Positions 22,754 to 35,059 of a DNA stretch of 64,000 bases are shown piece by piece. Source of the DNA: Lutjanus erythropterus (lineage: Eukaryota > Chordata > Actinopteri > Lutjaniformes > Lutjanidae); NCBI GenBank assembly GCA_020091685.1, contig CM034607.1:12824884-12888883 (forward strand), given 5' to 3'. Every line of letters starts with the position of its first letter. Position 1 is the first letter of the stretch. A program made the position numbers and the translations under genes. The notes below the pieces were generated by a model, which did not search any database, was not told where the DNA came from, and saw only the letters and a program-made list of their open reading frames with translations.

Positions 22754-23320
22754 CTGAAATAAATGCACAGAGAGCACCTGTAGACCGCAGCCAGCCGCTG
22801 TCAAATAGGTCATGGCGAGCGTAAACTTGTTGAATGCCTCAGCAAATTAATCCAAAAACGAATAAAAAACACCGCCGCCACCAGTCTGTAATCCCGTTTT
22901 ATTCGTAATAAACTGCTACAGCTTCTCTTTGTGAACTTATTCTTCACCAAAACGGCCTGACAGCACAGAACAGCAACTTCACTCTTCAGGTTCACGGGAG
23001 GGTCAACAAAACTGTTGCACACATGGCACCACACTCATACCTGTCCCCCCCTAAACAATGACAGGTAGGAACTAATTAGCTCTTAGACAAGAGAGACACG
23101 AAGAAGAAACTTATATACTAAACATAAAATATATTTAAAAAATACATTAAAATACTAGGTAAAATGCTATAAATTATAATGAAATATTTAGCATATATAA
23201 CATAAAATAGTAAACTTAATTCTGCAAGTCCATAGTAATGTTGTGAAATTAAACTGCACAGCTTAATAAGAAACACAAAATCAGTAAAGTAAATAACCTA
23301 AAAATGTAATGTATAGTTAT

Positions 23321-23449
23321 TGATCAGCTCGTCATCAAGCCTCTGCAGAAGCCTGACAACAACCTGATCATTTGAATCAGGTGTGTTGGAGCAGGGAAAC
23401 ATCTAAAACATGCAGGGCAGTGTGAGAGGACCAGGGTTGGGAAACACTG
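23321..23449 (-). mobile_element. Short hAT-type MITE fragment
   Basis: Read on the minus strand it begins CAGTGTTTCCCAACCCTGG, a standard hAT-like terminus. It continues 'catgttttagatgtttccct' and 'ctgattcaaatgatcaggtt', ending near 'gatgacgagctgatca'. This is one of the most abundant short repeats of fish genomes. The opposite terminus is missing. It lies within the larger element 22505-23663. Confidence 0.7.
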
Positions 23450-23689
23450 GTATAGTTCACTATGGTTACACTTGTAGCAGGAAACAGCAACAATGATGTG
23501 TTACATTTAGAAAGTGACCATCTAATGAAAATAAAACATGTTTTAAAAGTTATTGTAAGAACTTTAATGACATTATTAAGTACTCGTATCAGTACTTAGT
23601 ATCGCAAGTACCCAAATGTAAGTACTTGTACTTGTAAAAAAAAAGTGGTATTGGTGCATCCCTTATATATAAATATATACATATATAGT

Positions 23690-23818
23690 TTTTTGATTGA
23701 TATATCAGTGGGCTGATATATTGGCCCAATATTAGCCTATCATACCAATATATCAATATCGAAATTTTTTCTCTCCCTAATATCGGCATCAACAAATCCA
23801 ATATCGGTTGGGCCCTAC
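23690..23818 (-). repeat. Transposon terminus ('GGCCCAACCGATATTGG' type)
   Basis: On the minus strand the segment begins TAGGGCCCAACCGATATTGG and continues with repeated GATAT/ATATC words able to pair with one another. It is a typical end of a non-autonomous DNA transposon. It abuts the element ending at 23663 after a short TA-rich spacer. Confidence 0.55.
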
Positions 23819-23946
23819 TTGCTTCCATTCTGTCTGGGTTACAGCGCTGTATTAGGACAAGAAATGTGGATAATGGCGGTGAGGCTGGTGCGTTATTGAG
23901 AAGAATTTACTCCATTAAAATTAATGAACTTACTCATCATACTTAC

Positions 23947-23978
23947 CTTTGATTGACGGCCGGGTCCACAGCTTCCAT
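23947..23978 (-). CDS. Candidate first coding exon (partial)
   Basis: On the minus strand an ATG at 23978, with A at -3 and an in-frame stop nine bases upstream, opens MEAVDPAVNQ. It runs into a near-consensus donor, CAAAG|GTAAGTATG, after two bases of codon 11. The region above it (23980-24420) is non-repetitive and of moderate GC, as expected of a 5' leader and promoter. The continuation should lie at lower coordinates, but that region is filled with transposons and no in-phase partner was found. The gene is not recognised. A short frame plus one good donor can occur by chance. Confidence 0.3.
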
Positions 23979-24549
23979 ATTGTTTTATCACTGGCTTTTA
24001 TTGCATCCAATCCATAAAGTGGCCCTCGGTTGCAGCCTCTGACCATTCAGAAACACTCGTCTTAATAGCCACATAAATTCCACCTTTATTGTCAGTAAGT
24101 AAATAGTTCAGGAGGCGAATAAATATCACTTTGGCGTTTGATTTATGCGCGCCTCCCCCACTGCTGTGGCTGGAAAGGTACTGAGGAGTGCTCCCATCTT
24201 CGAGATATTTATTTCTGTCCTCTGCTCAGAGGTCAACATCTCCACCACGCCATTATCTTTGCCTTTCTCATTAACTTTAACCTCTAGATCAGAAAGTGTA
24301 AACAGGATAATACGAGGGCAGGCTCGACAACAACTCGGTGAATTCCAGCAAAGCCTCTTTGACTTGTACACAAGAGGAACAAGAAGTTTACGCTCCATAA
24401 ATGACTTTTGCAGCTGCAACCTTTGAACTACACTCGTTCACCTGGATTTGACTTTTTGAACTAACAACACTCGTGCAAACAGAGTCATTTGATCACTGTC
24501 TGTGAGACATCTGGACAAGAGTGTTCACCCGGGCTGTGTTTTGGCAAGA

Positions 24550-24912
24550 AACCGGCGGTACAATACGTAGCATGATAAAGTGACTACAATTCTATATATT
24601 GCAATACTTAAAGCAAGGTGACATACTTACATTTTTTTAATCAGTTGTCATGATATACAGAACAAACCACCATGTGCATAAAATAGTTATTTTTAGTTAT
24701 AATTGTTTTCTTGTTATGCCATCAGTACAGTGAAGATAGATAACAACTTGCTATTCAGCAGTCCAGGATTTAAACACAACACAAATGAACCACTGCCAGG
24801 AATCTTTGTGTATTTCACAATATCATGGTACAGCGTTATGAGAATCGATACAGCATCAAAAATCATAATACCACGATACTCAAGTGTATCAATATTTTCT
24901 AACACCCCTTGT
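24550..24912 (-). mobile_element. hAT-like MITE ('GGGGTGTTAGAAAATATTG' type)
   Basis: Read on the minus strand the element begins AGGGGTGTTAGAAAATATTG and continues 'atacacttgagtatcgtggt', 'gctgtatcgattctcataac' and 'accatgatattgtgaaatac', ending near 'gctacgtattgtaccg'. This order of CGATAC-rich words is a common teleost element. The overlapping 91- and 86-codon frames are its two strands. Confidence 0.6.
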
Positions 24913-25434
24913 GTGCACATCTCTTCATATGTATTTGTGTGGTATGATAAGACTGAAGCAAAGAAAGGCTTCAATTAGGAATTTTATGCACATGTGAACA
25001 ACTTGTTTTGAAACGTATCCACTACTGAATCCATAGTATTGACATTTAAACACCATTGAATAAATAGCTGTGACACGTTTGCTTTGCTTTTACAACATGT
25101 GGTTGGTTGTTGGTTGTGTGGTTGGAATTCTCCGCTTTTGAAATTTCCAGAATCATGGGTCATGTTGAATGGAAATGCAAAAATTGGATTTTACTTTTGG
25201 TTTTACAAATTCTGACTGAAAATTCAGGGCTCTGTGCTTTGCAATTGCTCATTTGAACATCTCTTAGTGACAGAAATAACTTGATAAGACAGAGGTCTTG
25301 GCAGCCAGGACTCTTTGAATTTTTCACTCTGACTCTGAGAACCTTGATTATTCATTTATTTATTTTTTAACTTAACCAGATTTTTTGGATCTGAATTGAA
25401 TTCAAAGACCTAGTTTTCCTCTTTGACATTCATA

Positions 25435-25740
25435 GTGCCCAGAGGATGAAGCCTAATGGTTTTGGTGATCCCCTGACTTACTCTGTAACACCAACATTTT
25501 CATTTATCCAGTGAAATATCTCAACATCCATTTAATGGATTGGCACAGATATTTGTACAGAAGTTTGTGGTTCCTGAATGATGCATCCTTTTGACTTAAG
25601 TGAACCCCTGACTTTTCCTCTAGCACCACCAAGAGGTTCACGATTGTAGTTTTGAGTGAAATGTTTTAACAACTGTATAAATTACCATGAAACTTGGTTC
25701 AGACATTCATGTCCACCTCAGGATGAATTATAATAACTTT
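25435..25740 (+). repeat. Dispersed teleost repeat (partner at 17.8 kb)
   Basis: The segment contains 'cagaggatgaagcctaatgg', 'ttttggtgatcccctgactt', 'ttttcctctagcaccaccaa' and 'catgaaacttggttcagaca'. Reverse complements of these lie at 17755-18178. Two internal subunits both contain 'ccctgact' followed by 'cacca', indicating internal tandem structure. Confidence 0.6.
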
Positions 25741-25744
25741 TCTC

Positions 25745-26168
25745 ATCCCTTAACTTAAATGTCATTTGGGTAATTATGTCATTTTTAATGCAAAGTGGAC
25801 ATTGTTTAAGATGTTGACAACTTGACTTAAATCAAGCCGATAATGTATTTGTCATGACAACTTTACATTATCAAACTTGAAGAAACTATTAAGCTTTATG
25901 TTTTAACATTACATTATGAACACTGTCATTAGTGTTTGGTTTTGACGCTGGCTGTCATGAGAGCATTATAAATGTGTCATGAATATTTTCCTTGACCTCA
26001 AGTAAAGTGGTACATTTTGGACTTTTCAGAAAGATATCATTAAGTTTTACATGGCCAAATGCTTTCGTAACAGCGTCATGAATAATTTCCTGGACTTGAA
26101 CTAAAGTGGTACCTTTTGGACATGTCATGAAGATGTCATTAAATGCCATGCAGCCAGTTTGATGGCAT
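25745..26168. repeat. Degenerate tandem repeat, ~100-bp unit
   Basis: The clearest units are at 25980-26080 and 26085-26165. Each contains 'aaagtggtac(a/c)ttttggac', 'aagat(a/g)tcattaa' and 'atg(g/c)c'. They give a minus-strand frame with two related 34-residue blocks (NDIFMTCPKGTTLVQVQEII and NDIFLKSPKCTTLLEVKENI). Upstream bases to about 25745 hold further diverged TGTCATGA-containing units. Such TGTCATGAC-rich tandem arrays are common in fish. The apparent protein periodicity is a by-product. Confidence 0.6.
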
Positions 26169-26178
26169 AGTAGAGTAC

Positions 26179-26352
26179 GGTGGCCTGGTAGCTTGGTTGG
26201 TGGACCTTTTCCCCCGGTGTGTGTAGGCTGTGGGTCCTCTGCAGCAGCTGTGGCCCATGTGCCTTTGCTGCATGTCATTCCCCCACTCTCTCCCCTCTTT
26301 TCCTGTCATACATTTGGCTATCCTATCATTAGGGGCATAAAAAGGCCAAAGG
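26179..26352 (+). mobile_element. tRNA-derived SINE, copy 1
   Basis: The head GGTGGCCTGGTAGCTTGGTTGG matches a tRNA 5' end with A box. A B-box-like region is degenerate at about 26225-26250. The body 'cctttgctgcatgtcattcc' then 'ctctctcccctcttttcctg' and the tail 'ggggcataaaaaggccaaa' complete a typical teleost SINE. It sits directly after the tandem array and shares its body with the reverse copy at 38406-38600. Confidence 0.7.
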
Positions 26353-26359
26353 CTGACAC

Positions 26360-29300
26360 AGCACTATGGTGCCAGGAACCAAACCCAGCAGGACAACCAT
26401 CATGGTACTTTATTCCCTGTCATCAAACTGGCCACCGTCAGTCTTGCAGGCTGGCCAGAATCTCCAGTCAAGCCAGACTTAACTAGATGCTGATGCTAGC
26501 ACGGCGTGGGAAAATGCTGATTGGTAACTTTTTTCCGTTTTTAAAGAGACGGCATTCAGGATACATTAAAAGGATTTTTTTTAAGTCAGTAAAAAGTAAC
26601 AATGTGAAATAAAACACACTGAACTGTACACTGTTTTCTGAAGATGATGATGGAAGCAATTGAGGAGTGACACATCTCACTTCTTCTCACACACTGGACA
26701 TGTGCAAATCGATCACTTGGCACTCTCACCTGGGCCACCCCATGCAGCTAGCCAGCTGACTCTGGTGGTCTATTTGACAACAGAGAATATAGTACCAAGG
26801 TGGTTTTCTTGCTGGGTGCCCTGGCAAGTACAAGTCAGAAATGTACCACAGGTCAGTTGCTTTAAGTTTGACTTTGTTGACTTTGACTTTGTCTTAGTTA
26901 ATGTCAATTGTCATAACAATGTGAATACATAACATGAACATGTGTAATAGAGTAATGTGTCCTAAGCAGATAATTAAATCACACTTGTAATCTGAGCTTT
27001 CTATGAGGATTTAAGACATTAAGCTAACTAACATCAAATGCATTTCTAGTGCCTAACTAAGACATCTAAGACCAAAAATTTACAGATGAAGACATGCTTA
27101 ATGTTGTCATGCCGGTGGTGGTTGTTTCATACAAAATGTGGTATTCAAAGGGCATGTGTGCAACATACACTACACTTGCAATACACAAGATACCTCCCTG
27201 TAGTGTTCATGTAATCTGCACTACACCTTAAAATGCATACCTGTCTTTTCAGCTGGTGTATGTGACATTTTCTACAGACTGCCAAGCACAACACATAGCA
27301 GGTGCACAGTGAAGGTACTGTGCATTAGTTGGTTGAATTGTTTGACATGGAGGCCAGGCTGACCACATGTGCATGTTGAGTGCATCTGAGTTATGAGCTG
27401 CTAAAGGGCTCCAGTTTGAATCTGAGCTGGCTTTTCTTCTCCTTGATGCATGAGTAATTTCATAATTACATAATTTTACATGTTTTCATTAATGAACAGC
27501 TAGAGTAGGCATGATAACTAGCTGTTACTGATATTATGAATTGGTTCTACAAATTTTCATCATATAGAGTGCTGCAGGAATGAGCCCTAAAACTCAGAAA
27601 AAAGCAAGCGTATTAGCACTTCTGGTTCCCTTGTTTTGAATTAAATTGATTTTTTGAATAGATTTTTGGTTAGATGCCTGAAATACGACATAAAATATTT
27701 AAGTAAACACCCAACTTGTGAATTCTGAAGCTTTTATGTGTCTTAAAAACAAGTGGCTAAATGAGACTACAGTAGCTGTTGGAGACTCAGAATCATGGAT
27801 TCCTGGTGTGGTTTGTTTATAACCTAACATTAGCTTTTTTCTTCTGGTGATTGCACTTGCACTTCAAAAATCACTGTTTGACTCACTAGATGCAGACTTA
27901 TAAGCTTGCCAATGGATGCCTGTTTCAAACGGCACACGCCATATTCACTATCTGTGCTCTCAAAGTCCCTGTCGCTATGGGTAACAGCAACCTGTTGCAG
28001 CAACAGCAAACTAAATGCTGAAAATGGCAAGTTAGTTCCTGGGTCACTAATGGTGTGAGCATAAACAAGCTAGCAGCTGTTACTTTTTCTTTCGTGGGGA
28101 GTTAGCCATTTTAATGCCACCATGTTCCATTAAAACGAGGTCGATTTAGCAGGGGCATCATTGTTCCATCGTGGGCTTAGCTCTGCTCGTGACAATAGTG
28201 ATTGGTTTAGAGAAATACAAAGCAGGTAGAGCATTTTTTTCCCCCTATAGCAGAATGATAATATGTGGAGGCAGATCATAAAAGTGGTGTTCACTGTGGA
28301 GATTATCTTGCTGAACAAAACATGCAAGTATCATAAACTTTCCTTTGCCACTGAGCTTATTTTCTGCACTTGGATGGAAAAATATGACTGGCTTTTTGTG
28401 AAGGAGAGATGAGAGTAATGCTGTCATCTGGGTTGGCCTACAAAATTACATCATCCCTGCAACACTCCACGCAATATGCCTCGAATGCATCTTCAAGACG
28501 ACATGACACTTCAGGAGACACTTCATAGCTGCTATAGGTAGTTATCCGAACCACCTATTGCATGACAATGTGTCTCTCACGCACAGTCTCGCTTCCTCTT
28601 TGCTGCTTCACAAACATTCTTTTCATCATAATAATCCACTTGTAGCTATTTCACTGATCCACTTTGTCATCATCAATAAATGTCATTGATTAAGAAGCAG
28701 AGATAAACCTCTCTGCCAAAGTTTTATATTTATATTTTTATAGAGCTCAGCTCAAAGCTTGTCAAAGAAGTAGGAAAATCGCATATAATAATTACTAGAC
28801 CTTTTCCTTCAAAGGTGCTCGGAGTGTTTGTGTGTGCGAGAGGGAGAAAAAGAGAAAGGATTGACAAGAAAGATGCAATTATTTTGAAGGTCTCTGTATT
28901 ATACATGAAAGGATGCTGTTTGAGAGGCCTCCTGAGAGCTACATACGGGTAACAGATTTGTCTTCTCTTCCAATTCTTCACAGCTCCTCTATGTGTTCAG
29001 GAAAATCAGGCCACGCAGCGGCATGCGACTACAGTTTCAATGAGAATTGATGTAAATGCTCCAGTTCACATGCATATGAGCCATTCATAGTCTCGCCTGG
29101 TGGGACTAAATTGTGATGACAACCCTGAGAGACACAATCATAAATGCTTCATCATAAAAAAAGGGAAACAAAAAAACAGTAAAACAAAATAAAAGATTGC
29201 CGTGAAGGATCGACGGCTGAGATATGATTGCAAAAATTCAGGGCCTTAGGGGAGGTATGGGTTGTGACAGAATTGGCCCTGTTTCAAATCAGACTGTGCT

Positions 29301-30095
29301 GTTGTTAAACAAATTGTCAGGGAACACAAGGCTTCTGAATATGGCCTGGTTACACTGGTCCAAGTTTTACAGGCTTTGGGTTTGTGTGTGCGTATGTGAT
29401 GGTGTGAACCATTACAATCACACATACTGTGCATGGTGGGTGGGTTTGGCCGAGTTCCAACACTCGGCAGGGGAGCATCTCTGAAAAGGAGGATCAATGA
29501 GCTAGTCAACCGGCATCGTATGGTGGTCTGAAAACGTTCCATGATTTACGAGATGCGAGGCCTCGCTCTAACCAGCTTTATTCTGTCAGCTCTCGAAGTT
29601 TTGCCTCACCTTCTGTTCAACTTTAACTATGCTCTGCCCTCCTTTTTTTAATGCACCTGTTCCATGTTTGCTCACAGGACCACTTTCAAAATTAAGTAGG
29701 TCTCCGCAATTTAAGCTCTCTCATGTTCCCCTAATTAAAAATGAGCAGGAAGGCAATTCAGTCTGATTACAGCTGAGGACTCTTGAGCTTTCGGTCGCTA
29801 ACAAACATAAAAGTCTCAAGTTTGGGACTTGAAAGGATTGCACCTGTTGCAAAGCCCTCTAGGGGGTACTCTAGGACCGGCCAGACTCTCCGTCACAGGT
29901 ACCCACAGGTAAGGAAGAGGCATCGAGGGATGGGGGTCCATATGTGTGTCCACATGTTCCTTCCTGGAACTATCTCCCCACTATCCAAGTCTCTCCATCT
30001 TCATTCTGTCCTGTGCTTCCGCTCCACCCTCCCTCATTCATCTTCGCCTGAGCACACGCCTCCTGCATCCTATCCTCCACCACCTCCTTAATTTA
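26360..30095. other. Long stretch without a supported gene
   Basis: Mostly AT-rich DNA. A possible 40-nt minus exon has a good donor at 26726-26731 (CCCAG|GTGAGAG), but its frame is short and its acceptor ordinary. Bases 28440-28640 and 29190-29390 are unique, fairly balanced in composition and may be conserved non-coding sequence. The plus frame 29783-30091 and the minus frames at 28130-28427 lack support. Confidence 0.3.
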
Positions 30096-30101
30096 TAGCC
30101 G

Positions 30102-31652
30102 TACACTGTAAAATCTTTGTTGTCAAATTAACAGTAACTCACTGGCAACAGTTATTTAGAAGCTGCTGTATTTCATACAAAAGAAATTACTGTAAAATAA
30201 ACTACAGTAGTTTTTAGCATTCTGTAAAAAGAAGCATAGTAATAAACTTATTTTTTGGCATAGTGTACAATGAAGTCCAGTATTATACTGTTATGAAAAT
30301 ATTTCTGAAATTCATTTTACTGTGTGACTCTATATACTACTATATTTACTGGCACTATTGATTTGCAATAAAAAGAAGTACAACTGAAGACTTAACTGCA
30401 CAATAACCCAATAATACAGCATTATAAACATATCTGTTTTAAAACAACAACCAATAAACTAAAAATATCTTAAATCCAATAAATCAGAAAAATAAGTAAT
30501 GGGCCACGACATGGTATTTAGCAATAATGGTTTGAATCCTGAAGATAGTCTTGGAGGAAAGAGAAGACCCAAGCCAGTTAAAAGAATCATAAAAATACTT
30601 CCTGCTTACATTAATTTTGCTTGCTTACATCAATAAGCCTAAATATATTACCTCATGTTATGAAATCAAAAGTGCGAAAAAAGTATTTTTGTTTACACTA
30701 TTAATGCTAATTTAATCAACTTCCCACTTATGGACAAGCTAACAGGACAGCAATGTTATGCTAATGTTAGCTAGCTAAGATAGCTAGGTAATGTTAGCTG
30801 TGGCGTATTTATTGCTAACATTCCAGATCCAGATCAAAGTAACTGGCAGTTCTTCAAGACTAACATTAACGTCATGTTATGTGGTGCATGATGACATGTT
30901 ACTTGTAAAAACAGACTATTATCAGAGAGGCCGCAGCCCATTGTGTGCTCATGTAGCTAACATTAGCTAGCTGCTAAAGCAGTCCACTGTAAAAATGTCT
31001 CAGGTGTAATCTGCCTCTTTTCCCAAAGTGAATATAGCCAGCGGGCCCATGACCACAGTATCAGACCACTAGCGAAGCGAGACAAGGTTTAAGGTTGCAA
31101 ACATCTTGGAGAACACGCCAACAGATTATGGCTAGTAAGCTAACTAATGAATCAGGTTTGGTACTCTGCACCCCTGTGAGTTGAAGATTAATTGACAGGT
31201 GGTTGTCATGCTGTGACTGGTTAAAATTAGTTAGTTCTAGTTTACTCTAGAACCTGTCATATTTTGTTTTACAGAAACAAACAAAAAATGATGGTCATAT
31301 AACAATACACAGCAATGGATTTTTTTGGCATGTTGTTAAATGACGGCGCACAACGTTAATGATGAAGCAGCTGCCAGGTCAGCAGACCAACATGCTAAAC
31401 CTCCTTGAGTCTGAAGTAAAATTTGTCGGTAAGATTTCCTGCACTCTGATGTTAAAATTTAAAATAAAACAAAATATTGCACCCAGTTCAAGGACAATCA
31501 GTTTCCTTTCAAAATGGAGGTCTCTGGTTGTTTTTCACAGTCAGCTAGTTGACAACCTATGGTAACACACTGCACACAGCTTAAACAGTAAGAAAATGTT
31601 GAGAATTCAGTAAAAACACCGTGAAAATAACAAAAAATCATTCACAGTGTAG
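30102..31652. mobile_element. DNA transposon bounded by TACACTGTAAAA ends
   Basis: The left end TACACTGTAAAATC and the right end, reversed, CTACACTGTGAATG are short terminal inverted repeats 1.5 kb apart. Just inside the left end, 'gtcaaattaacagtaactca' and repeated CTGTAAA words recall an abundant fish element. The interior has many GCTAACATTAGCTAG words (30740-30790, 30950-30980) and no transposase. The relation of the two ends as a single element is inferred. Confidence 0.4.
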
Positions 31653-34600
31653 TCAGGTTACAGTAGAGGTGGACTTTTCTTTTCTTCCCCCCTTTATTCA
31701 CATCTCCACCAACCCCACCTTCTCTTTCTCTCCCTCAGTAACTATGTGAGGTGCGGGGAGTGGATGGATTCTGGCAGTGTCTTTATTGGCTCAGTTTTTT
31801 CCACTGCATGCTCCCATGCTCCCCTAAGAGGATGAGGGATGGGGGAGCAAGGGAGCACTGAAAGAGGGGAGTAGATGGGATGGGTTTGTGGGTGTTGGGG
31901 AGGGTGAGGAAAGAAAGAAAGAGGCAGGATGGGAAAAAGAGAAGCATATTTTGTCGTTTTTTTTTTTCATTCACCTTAGAGTTGCAGTCAGTGAACCTCA
32001 CACATGCATGGAGAAGATCTGACACGCACACACAGAGTTGAGGAGAGGATACAGTCAGTGCACTCAGCGAGTCCGTGCATCTTCGCTGCAGACAGAGGAG
32101 TGGATTCTATTTCAAGCATGAGTGCCGATATAAATCAGTCAATCAATGAGGAAAGAGATAGCCACAAATGCTTATGGAGGGGCAGTCGCACAAAACACAG
32201 TCCAGCACACAGCAGTGAATTAGTGTGAGGGACTCCTGTTTTGATAGTCATTAAAAGCCTCGGTACACTGGTGTGTACCAGTAAATTGGCTTAATACCCA
32301 ACACTGGCTCTTGTTGACTGATAATGTAACCGAGGCTTCAGCTCAGCATGAATAAAACAGTGTGTGTGTGTGTGTGTGTCTTGAGCTCCTCAGTTTGCTG
32401 GTCTGCATTATTGCTGCAATAAGCCATGGAATAAAGTCAAACTGCCAGGCATTGAGCTGAAAAACTCCCAGTGCTGCAGCAAAGCGGCAACTTAAGTTAC
32501 AACATCGCCACACACCGAGGCGCACTTCGGATTTAAGACGCCGCAATACGTCACTAAAGTCTAATTTGCCTGTCGTGACATCGGGGGGGGGGAGCACAAA
32601 ATAGAGCACAATAAAGAGAAGGAATGGGATTCATAAAGAAAAGAGCGAAGGGTAGTTACTGAGGGAGATGGGAGAGGAGGAGGCTTGAGAGGAAGAACAA
32701 AAAAAAAAGAGATGAGGAGGGAGTAGATTATGTCTGCCACATCCTGCGCCATGACGACAAGCATGTGGAGCCTATCTGGCCAACTGACACATATTCAACA
32801 ACAGCACTTCTTTTTTTTTCTCTCCTCCTCCCGCCTCTCAGTCTTTCCATCCAGAGGAAAGGTTCAAAAGGCAGAGCAGGGGGAAGGGTCTGTGGAATAT
32901 GCTGACACAGGATAATGAGAAAGAGGGAAAAGAGGGGGAGAAATACAAAGAGACGTCCACAAAGAAACCAAAAAGTTGGTGAGAGCGGCGGTGGAGGAAA
33001 TACAGTAGCTGCGGCAGTAGTTTTCCATTGGAAAGAGTTGGTGTACTCCTCTCACTTGGAGCCTGTGTGGTCACATGATCATCAGGCCACGTTATTCAGA
33101 AGTTTATGGGAGCTCATTGCTTCCAGGACTTTGGAAAGAGAGAGATTCTGCTTCCTGCCAGGTTTTCCAAACATGCTGCATAAACTTAAACATGAGTCTC
33201 ACAGCAGGCCAAATGTATTTTCCACATTTAATGTAACACAGACGTCTTTCTTGTTCAGATTATTCACCAAATCGGAAAAGCTGGTGCTCTGCTTTCCCCC
33301 TTTTCCTCTCTTAAACTGACACATGTATCTTTTTATGCTCAATTACTTAATACTTGTTTCTGCATGTTAAAGCATATATGTTTGTGTGTGAATGTGTGTA
33401 GATAAGATGCTCATTTTATGGTATCCCCTCCTACTTTGTAGCCGATCACACCTGTGCAGCCACTGAGCCAACAAGCCTCTACCTGAGTCTCTACAACACT
33501 GTGTCAACATTGTGCTGTCCAAAACACACAATTATAGATGACTGAGTTGGCTTCATTCGTATTCCTGAGATATCACAGTTGCCACAGTTGAGAGAACACA
33601 CACGAATATCCCCCTGACACAACAGAAATGTAATTTTATGTAATATTAGTAAAATACGTCCATGCTGGTAACAATCAGTTTAAATTCAGCTACAGTCACT
33701 CAGAATCACAGTGTTATTATTTCATTCTGATGCCAGTCAACCTAAACAACTAAGCTTGCATGCTAGCAGTTGAAGACTTGAAGGTGTTTCTTTTCATTGA
33801 TAAATTTTATGTGAATAAAACATTTCCTTACCCATAAATTCTTTCCATTATATTTTTTTTTATCTAAAAGCTTTTATTATAAAGCAGCAAAATCAGGAAA
33901 TGTAGGGTTTTCATTGGCAATAACTCAACAAGAAAACAACAAGTGAACCTGAAACAGTACAGAATGCAGAGATTCAGTTCGAAGCCTTGAAGGAACTGAC
34001 AGCTGAACACACAGAGACTTTTACAAGCGTCTCTTTCTCTGGTTTCCTGCACGCATCAGAAAAAAAGAAACAGAGAGGCAATGGGAAGAGAATCAATCAG
34101 CTGTTTAAATCAGGTTTAGCTGTGTTAAAAAAAAATATCCATTACGGAATAATTTTGGTGTAAAAGTTGCACAGGATGGCGTGCTAGCACTTCTCTGAGG
34201 CTGAATTTAGTTATAACAGTGCTTTGAGCTAAAGGCTAATGCTAGAAAGGCAACAGGCTCACAATGATAATAGTTGCAATGGTTGTAAAGAAATTTAAAT
34301 TCTGACCTGATGGCAGCATTAGATGAAATGTTACATTACTAGCTTTACCAGTTAAGTTACTAGGTCAGTAATCCAACCAGTAGTTATAAAGAGATCAAAT
34401 GTAAAGCTCATATTGGTGGTATGAGGTATTTCATTGAACCTGCTGATCAACCAACCAACCTTGCCATGTCCAAATGACATATGATGATTCAGATGCTCCA
34501 GCCAGCAGCTCCTTCAAATTTCCTTTTTTTTCATGATGTTTCATTGTTTTGGCTTCATTGCTAAAACACAACATAAATACACTCATAGGCCTTGAAAAGG
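31653..34600. other. Stretch without a supported gene
   Basis: Contains polypyrimidine/polypurine tracts at 31680-31740 and 31850-31960, G8 near 32585, and purine-rich 32610-32720. A (GT)n array is listed separately. Several 60-134-codon frames overlap on both strands at 32560-33320 because of the tracts. No splice-supported exon is seen. Bases 32430-32560, containing 'aagacgccgcaatacg', look unique. Confidence 0.3.
32359..32379. repeat. (GT)n microsatellite
   Basis: A pure GT run of about 20 bases. Confidence 0.9.
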
Positions 34601-34666
34601 AAGCCTGGTTTTAGACTGAGGAGCAGTGGATCACCCACCCAGATCAGCTGGACGCACTGCCATGAG

Positions 34667-34830
34667 GCACGCCAAGAGAAGAGAAGCTTGGCCAAAAGGC
34701 TGCTCTAGTCCAGAAAATGAAATGGGACTCAGGCTGGCCAAACAGTGTGCCGAACTGCATCCTGAGGAGGAAATGCGTCCAGCAGGACAAGGGGAGGAAG
34801 ACCGTTTACATCAATGATGCCTGGTACTAA
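34667..34830 (+). pseudogene. Open frame with protein-like end and nearby poly(A) signal
   Basis: A 54-codon frame ends KTVYINDAWY, then TAA at 34828. The preceding residues (WPNSVPNCILRRKCVQQDKG) have balanced composition. The frame continues upstream to 34609 after a single in-frame TGA at 34663. Downstream, 34831-35060 reads like a 3' untranslated region, with 'tcttttcattgtgcaacctc' and AATAAA at 35042-35047 followed by 'ttaccttgatac', a tail also typical of LINE 3' ends. No acceptor with a pyrimidine tract precedes the frame. It may be the 3' end of a decayed retrotransposed or LINE-derived sequence. Confidence 0.2.
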
Positions 34831-35059
34831 AACGCAATCTGTGGACAATGTTTCCCAGATGTTGAACTTTTTATGTAAGGATGCTGTATGAGTATATACA
34901 GTGTGTAAATAAGAGTATATATTGTTTTGTTTTAATTACATATTTTATCCTGTTCTACTCTGATTTGAATTATCTGTGTGTGTGTAGCATGGAGGGACTA
35001 AAACTTTCTTTTCATTGTGCAACCTCGTATTGTATAATGATAATAAATTACCTTGATAC

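Larger units (their letters stand above)
22505..23663 (-). mobile_element. hAT-like DNA transposon remnant with nested MITE
   Basis: The right end read on the minus strand begins AGGGATGCACCAATACCAC, then 'acaagtacaagtacttacat', a characteristic teleost hAT-type terminus. The left end is a GATACC/CGGTACTG-rich region at 22505-22560. The interior carries AT-rich spacer (23090-23320), a nested element (23321-23449) and an exon-like minus frame at 22640-22753. The 74-codon minus frame 22810-23034 lies in the interior and has no recognised transposase motif. Left-end assignment is weaker than the right. Confidence 0.5.

Noticed and set aside
25955-26278. Minus frame with two repeated 34-residue blocks
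   Set aside because: The protein-level repetition mirrors a ~100-bp DNA tandem repeat and the frame runs into a SINE.
30102-31652. Autonomous transposase gene inside the TACACTGT element
   Set aside because: No open frame longer than about 70 codons and no transposase motif in the interior.
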